A stretch of DNA of 6,815 bases from an uncultured Hungatella sp. (lineage in GTDB: Bacteria > Bacillota > Clostridia > Lachnospirales > Lachnospiraceae): positions 1 through 6,815 of the forward strand of contig CAUEKH010000134.1 in NCBI GenBank assembly GCA_959018155.1. The letters run 5' to 3'. Made by a program: the position numbers and the translations under genes. Below, in pieces: positions 6,641 to 6,815 of this stretch. Below the pieces are notes generated by a model, which was not told the origin of the DNA, did not search any database, and saw only the letters and a list, made by a program, of their open reading frames with translations. The first letter of the stretch is position 1. Every line of letters begins with the position of its first letter.

Positions 6641-6669
6641 ATCATACCATAACAGAAAATAGCTGGCAA
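6641..6669 (-). promoter_or_regulatory. Predicted sigma-A promoter of the glycan operon (leftward)
   Basis: On the minus strand TTGCCA (6664-6669) is followed after exactly 17 bp by TATGAT (6641-6646), with a TGG triplet directly before it that fits an extended -10. Transcription would begin near 6634, leaving a leader of roughly 79 nt ahead of the methyltransferase. Position and spacing make this the likely promoter for the five-gene minus-strand series. Not tested experimentally here; it is a motif match. Confidence 0.7.
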
Positions 6670-6689
6670 GACTTCCCCTGATTATCCCA

Positions 6690-6718
6690 TTAACATTTCC
6701 GGCAAAATATGATATAAT
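6690..6718 (+). promoter_or_regulatory. Predicted sigma-A promoter of the divergent acyltransferase gene (rightward)
   Basis: TTAACA (6690-6695) and a perfect TATAAT (6713-6718) are separated by 17 bp, with TGA directly before the -10 as an extended -10. Initiation near 6725 would give a leader of about 37 nt before the ATG at 6762. Its -35 lies only 20 bp from the -35 of the leftward promoter, so the two units could be co-regulated. Confidence 0.8.
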
Positions 6719-6761
6719 AGGTGGGATTTTTACAATTATCGCAATAAAAGGAAACACTGCC

Positions 6762-6815
6762 ATGAAATCAGTAACAAGAAATCTTCGCATCGACAATGCC
6801 AAAGGAATTCTGATT
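6762..6815 (+). CDS. Probable acyltransferase-3 family membrane protein (N-terminal 18 residues only)
   Basis: An ATG at 6762 opens a frame that runs off the right edge after 18 codons. AAAAGG lies 10 nt upstream and a strong promoter precedes it. The peptide contains RIDNAKGILI, which matches the beginning of acyltransferase-3 (OafA/WecH-like) proteins, where a short basic cytoplasmic start with an R-x-D-x-x-K-G pattern leads straight into the first transmembrane helix. Such enzymes O-acetylate or otherwise acylate cell-surface glycans, which suits the neighbourhood. Only a short piece is visible, so the family call rests on one motif and the gene could differ beyond the window. Confidence 0.6.
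   Translation, partial: MKSVTRNLRIDNAKGILI

Noticed and set aside
6623..6746. Direct repeat TCGCAATA at 6623-6630 and 6739-6746
   Set aside because: Eight bases repeated 116 bp apart in an AT-rich region is within chance expectation. It lies downstream of each predicted promoter but shows no palindrome or further copies.
6491..6802. 103-codon minus-strand frame with a hydrophobic N-terminus
   Set aside because: It begins at a TTG inside the divergent acyltransferase gene, runs through both predicted promoters and overlaps the start of the methyltransferase in another frame.

Overview
The window looks like part of a cell-surface polysaccharide (O-antigen, capsule or wall-glycan type) locus from a Gram-positive anaerobe of the Clostridia, most plausibly Lachnospiraceae. 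This rests on balanced base composition, strong AGGAGG-type ribosome binding sites, sigma-A-like TTGACA/TATAAT promoters, a Clostridium/Thermoanaerobacter-type secondary alcohol dehydrogenase, and a glycosyltransferase layout familiar from that family. The genus cannot be told from the sequence.

Layout. Five genes run on the minus strand, read from right to left. They are a SAM-dependent methyltransferase with an N-terminal zinc site (5188-6555), a zinc-dependent NADP-type alcohol dehydrogenase (4073-5152), a membrane-anchored DPM1/GtrB-like glycosyltransferase (3054-4076), a large protein with two GT2 domains (865-3057), and a WbbL-like GT2 that runs off the left edge (1-753). The first two are 35 nt apart and the next two junctions are 4-nt ATGA overlaps, so the set reads as one operon. 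Only the last junction (754-864) has a real gap, and it holds a possible hairpin. At the right edge, from 6762, a plus-strand gene begins that looks like an acyltransferase-3 family membrane protein. Between the two transcription units (6556-6761) lie two back-to-back promoters, each with a 17-bp spacer and an extended -10.

How the genes may work together (inference). The three glycosyltransferases would build or decorate a lipid-linked glycan at the inner face of the membrane. The methyltransferase and dehydrogenase would prepare or modify a sugar or polyol precursor, and the divergent acyltransferase could O-acylate the product. The most unusual points are a 69-bp in-frame tandem repeat that lengthens the linker of the methyltransferase, changed residues in its presumed active site, and a secondary-alcohol-dehydrogenase-type enzyme, with its zinc and NADP residues intact, inside a glycan operon. 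No RNA gene, CRISPR array, insertion sequence or phage feature was found.
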